A stretch of 64,000 nt of DNA from Anaerolineaceae bacterium (GTDB lineage: Bacteria > Chloroflexota > Anaerolineae > Aggregatilineales > Phototrophicaceae), in assembly GCA_002699585.1 (NCBI GenBank), contig PABP01000009.1, positions 310,001 to 374,000 of the forward strand, given 5' to 3'. A program made the translations under genes and the position numbers. Position 1 is the first letter of the stretch. The number at the start of each line of letters is the position of its first letter. Below, one piece after another: positions 62,110-64,000 of the stretch. The notes beneath the pieces were generated by a model, which was not told the DNA's origin, searched no databases, and saw only the letters and a program-made list of their open reading frames with translations.

Positions 62110-63024
62110 TTATGCAGGCCGTTTCGCTAGGACGGCCACCCAATCAGTTTGCTGTAAGCGCTGATAAGGTTCTAGGCCTGTTTTGCGCAGGGCCGCTTCG
62201 ACTTCCTCAACCTGATCTTCAATCAAACCACTGAACACGGCCAGTCCGCCCGGTTTGACCGTTTGGCCCAGATTGTTATCGCACATGGGGATAATAATCT
62301 TCGCCAAAATGTTGACCACTACCAGATCGAACTGGCGACCCGTTTCCAGCACGGCTTCCAGGCTGCCCGCTTCAGACGTGATGGCTTCGCCAACGCCGTT
62401 ATCATCAGCGTTTTCGATAGTCGTTTTGACTGCGACTGGGTCAATATCGACCGCGTAGATGTCCTGTGCGCCCATCTTAGCGGCGGCAATCGATAGGATG
62501 CCACTGCCACAGCCCAGGTCGAGCATGTCTATTCCCGGTTCCACGACCAGTTCCAGCGCTTCCAGGCACAATTGTGTCGTCGGATGCGTGCCTGTGCCAA
62601 AGGCCATGCCGGGGTCCAGGCTGATGACCACATCTTCCGGCTGTGTCTCGACCTCAATCCAGCGGGGACGGATCAAAATACGCTTGCCGAGCCGCACCGG
62701 CTTATAGTGTACCTTCCAGGCATCGGCCCAATTTTCATCTTGGACGGTATGGTACATCGCCTCGCCAACCGGGTACATCATGTTGAGATAGACCAGCACC
62801 TGATCGATTTTTTGCTTGGTTTCCGCAGCACGGTCATCATCGGCATAATATCCGCGCACGATGAGGTACTCTGGCTGGGGATGCTCGTCCTCGTCCCAGG
62901 CAATCGGCATAGCGCCGCCTTGCTCGATAGAAACGCCCTGATGACAGAATTTCTGTAACTCCTGGGCGACCGCTTCGGCGGCTTCGCCATCAACATGGAG
63001 TGTGACTTCGACCCATTGGCCCAT
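62110..63024 (-). CDS. prmA: Ribosomal protein L11 methyltransferase PrmA
   Basis: A 304-residue SAM enzyme that trimethylates lysines of L11. Visible are the N-terminal substrate domain, the DPGMAFGTGTHPTTQLCLEAL motif, LDLGCGSGILSIAAAKMGAQDIYAVDIDPVAV (motif I and II) and VVNILAKIIIPM. The start has GAGGACC upstream. It lies downstream of dnaJ on the same strand, a frequent neighbour pair (dnaK-grpE-dnaJ-prmA in many bacteria). Confidence 0.9.
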   Translation of the reverse strand: MGQWVEVTLHVDGEAAEAVAQELQKFCHQGVSIEQGGAMPIAWDEDEHPQPEYLIVRGYYADDDRAAETKQKIDQVLVYLNMMYPVGEAMYHTVQDENWADAWKVHYKPVRLGKRILIRPRWIEVETQPEDVVISLDPGMAFGTGTHPTTQLCLEALELVVEPGIDMLDLGCGSGILSIAAAKMGAQDIYAVDIDPVAVKTTIENADDNGVGEAITSEAGSLEAVLETGRQFDLVVVNILAKIIIPMCDNNLGQTVKPGGLAVFSGLIEDQVEEVEAALRKTGLEPYQRLQQTDWVAVLAKRPA

Positions 63025-63112
63025 GTGCTTGGTCCTCGTTCCTTTGGTGAATGATTTTGCGCGAATGCGTTTAGCGCAAACAAATTTTGGCTGTTAAGTG
63101 TAGCAGAATAGC

Positions 63113-63139
63113 GAAAGGCACACCGTAGGGGGTGTGCCT
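63113..63139 (-). terminator. Terminator or processing hairpin after dnaJ
   Basis: On the minus strand AGGCACACC (63139-63131) pairs perfectly with GGTGTGCCT (63124-63116), followed by TTT. It lies in the dnaJ-prmA gap of 146 bp. Confidence 0.6.
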
Positions 63140-63170
63140 GTTGGTTACAACGAGAGAACGCCGTGATGGT

Positions 63171-64000
63171 CTATTGTTCGCCGCTGAAGAAATCCGTCAT
63201 ACGGGCGAAGAAACCGCGTTCCTGCTGCGGCTGGATCGTCTCGCCGAAGGTATCCGCGAGCTGCTCGAATAACTCACGCTGTTCTTCTGTCAGTTTGGTT
63301 GGTACAGCGACGGTCACGTAGACCAGTTGATCGCCGCGTCCGGCGTTGCTGCCATCATTGCGCAGGCGGGGCATGCCTTTGCCACGCAGGCGGAATGCTT
63401 TGCCGGTTTGCGTCCCTGGCGGTATCGATAGCTCGACATCGCCATCGACGGTCGGCACGACGACCTTGTCGCCGAGCGCCGCCTGGGCCATATTGAGCGT
63501 AAAGTCCAGGATGATGTCGTTATCGCGACGGGTGAAAAGGTCGTGTTCTTCCACATGTACGACGATATATAGATCGCCTGGAGGGCCGCCTTGCTCACCA
63601 GCGTCACCATCCCCGCGCGATTGAATGCGCAGGCCATCGTGTACGCCCGCCGGAATATCGACGTTCATCTTGACAGATTTGCGGCGACGACCGGAGCCAT
63701 CGCAATTGTTGCAGGGATCGGTGATGATGGTGCCACGACCACCACAGCGCGGGCAGGCCGCCATGCTGACGAAGGAGCCAAGCATAGTCTGACGTGCTTG
63801 CCGGATCTGGCCCGTGCCCCGGCAGTCCGGGCAGGTGACGGGCGACGTGCCTTCTTTGGCACCGCTGCCGTCGCATACATCACAGACTTCTAAACGATGG
63901 AACTCGATTTCTTTTTCAGCACCGTGTGCGGCTTCCATAAAAGAGACTGTGACATCGACGCGCACATGGCCGCCGCGTTGTACGGTACTACGGCGACCGC
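63171..64000 (-). CDS. dnaJ: Chaperone DnaJ, 3' part
   Basis: Co-chaperone that stimulates DnaK. The gene runs off the window at 64000, so the J domain and Gly/Phe linker are not seen. Present are the start of the substrate-binding region (RVDVTVSFMEAAHGAEKEIEF), the four zinc-binding CxxCxGxG repeats (CDVCDGSG, CPDCRGTG, CPRCGGRG, CNNCDGSG), and the C-terminal domains with HDLFTRRDNDIILD and KAFRLRGKGMPRLR. The frame is open to the edge (STVQRGGHVR), which confirms a longer protein. Confidence 0.93.
   Translation of the reverse strand, partial: GRRSTVQRGGHVRVDVTVSFMEAAHGAEKEIEFHRLEVCDVCDGSGAKEGTSPVTCPDCRGTGQIRQARQTMLGSFVSMAACPRCGGRGTIITDPCNNCDGSGRRRKSVKMNVDIPAGVHDGLRIQSRGDGDAGEQGGPPGDLYIVVHVEEHDLFTRRDNDIILDFTLNMAQAALGDKVVVPTVDGDVELSIPPGTQTGKAFRLRGKGMPRLRNDGSNAGRGDQLVYVTVAVPTKLTEEQRELFEQLADTFGETIQPQQERGFFARMTDFFSGEQ

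Overview
This window reads as one long chromosomal segment of a bacterium in the Chloroflexota, perhaps near Anaerolineae (inference). Supporting signs are the mur/fts fragment murC-murB-ftsQ-ftsA-ftsZ, a class II (B12-dependent) ribonucleotide reductase, an archaeal-type prolyl-tRNA synthetase, FemX-like peptidoglycan aminoacyltransferases, a complex I membrane-arm operon with two NuoM genes, and many small conserved proteins of no named family. No plasmid, phage, insertion sequence, CRISPR array, rRNA or tRNA was seen. The only repeats of note are two copies of a short palindromic, MITE-like element and a few coding repeats.

Layout. 1-0.27 kb: first palindromic repeat. 0.27-7.8 kb: two CvpA-like membrane proteins, then murC, murB, a tiny membrane protein, ftsQ, ftsA and ftsZ (cell wall precursors and divisome). 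8.0-10.9 kb: nrdJ with a long leader. 11.0-13.5 kb: small accessory proteins (DUF2188, YjzC-like, an AT-rich membrane protein, a 79-aa protein, a DUF218/YdcF protein). 13.7-19.9 kb: a giant secreted alpha-2-macroglobulin-like protein without the thioester. 20.1-24.7 kb: a zinc-ribbon membrane protein, an epoxide-hydrolase-like enzyme and two FemX-like transferases, the first of which seems to start at ATT. 25.0-35.0 kb: nuoA-H-J-K-L-M-M-N, i.e. only the membrane arm of complex I. 35.1-38.3 kb: a partial ATP synthase operon (AtpZ/AtpI-like, a, c, b). 38.4-44.4 kb: murE, three envelope glycosylation genes and a MazG-like hydrolase. 44.7-60.5 kb: mainly translation and RNA metabolism (proS, a double-NYN protein, rpsO, pnp, two four-domain S1 proteins, rpsU, infA), with an AI-2E family permease, two methyltransferase-like genes and a phosphoribosyltransferase among them. 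60.5-64 kb, minus strand: menG/ubiE, a Mut7-C protein, prmA and the 3' part of dnaJ.

How it fits together. The window joins envelope building (mur, fts, Fem, glycosyltransferases), respiratory energy conservation (complex I membrane arm plus F0) and the translation/RNA decay machinery. The catalytic arm of complex I (NuoB-G, I) and all F1 genes are absent and must lie elsewhere.

The most striking observations are: (1) ATP synthase subunit a carries an insertion of about 228 residues, on the predicted outer face, that contains a split LysM-like peptidoglycan-binding motif; (2) subunit b has a signal-peptide-like N-terminus and a C-terminal domain of the delta subunit fused to it, and the operon ends there; (3) complex I has two NuoM subunits and an elongated, His-rich NuoL, and the second NuoM lacks the conserved TM7 lysine; (4) a FemX-like gene probably uses ATT as start; (5) a hairpin displaying GGAGG in its loop, followed by a hydrophobic 33-codon ORF, precedes an S1-protein gene.
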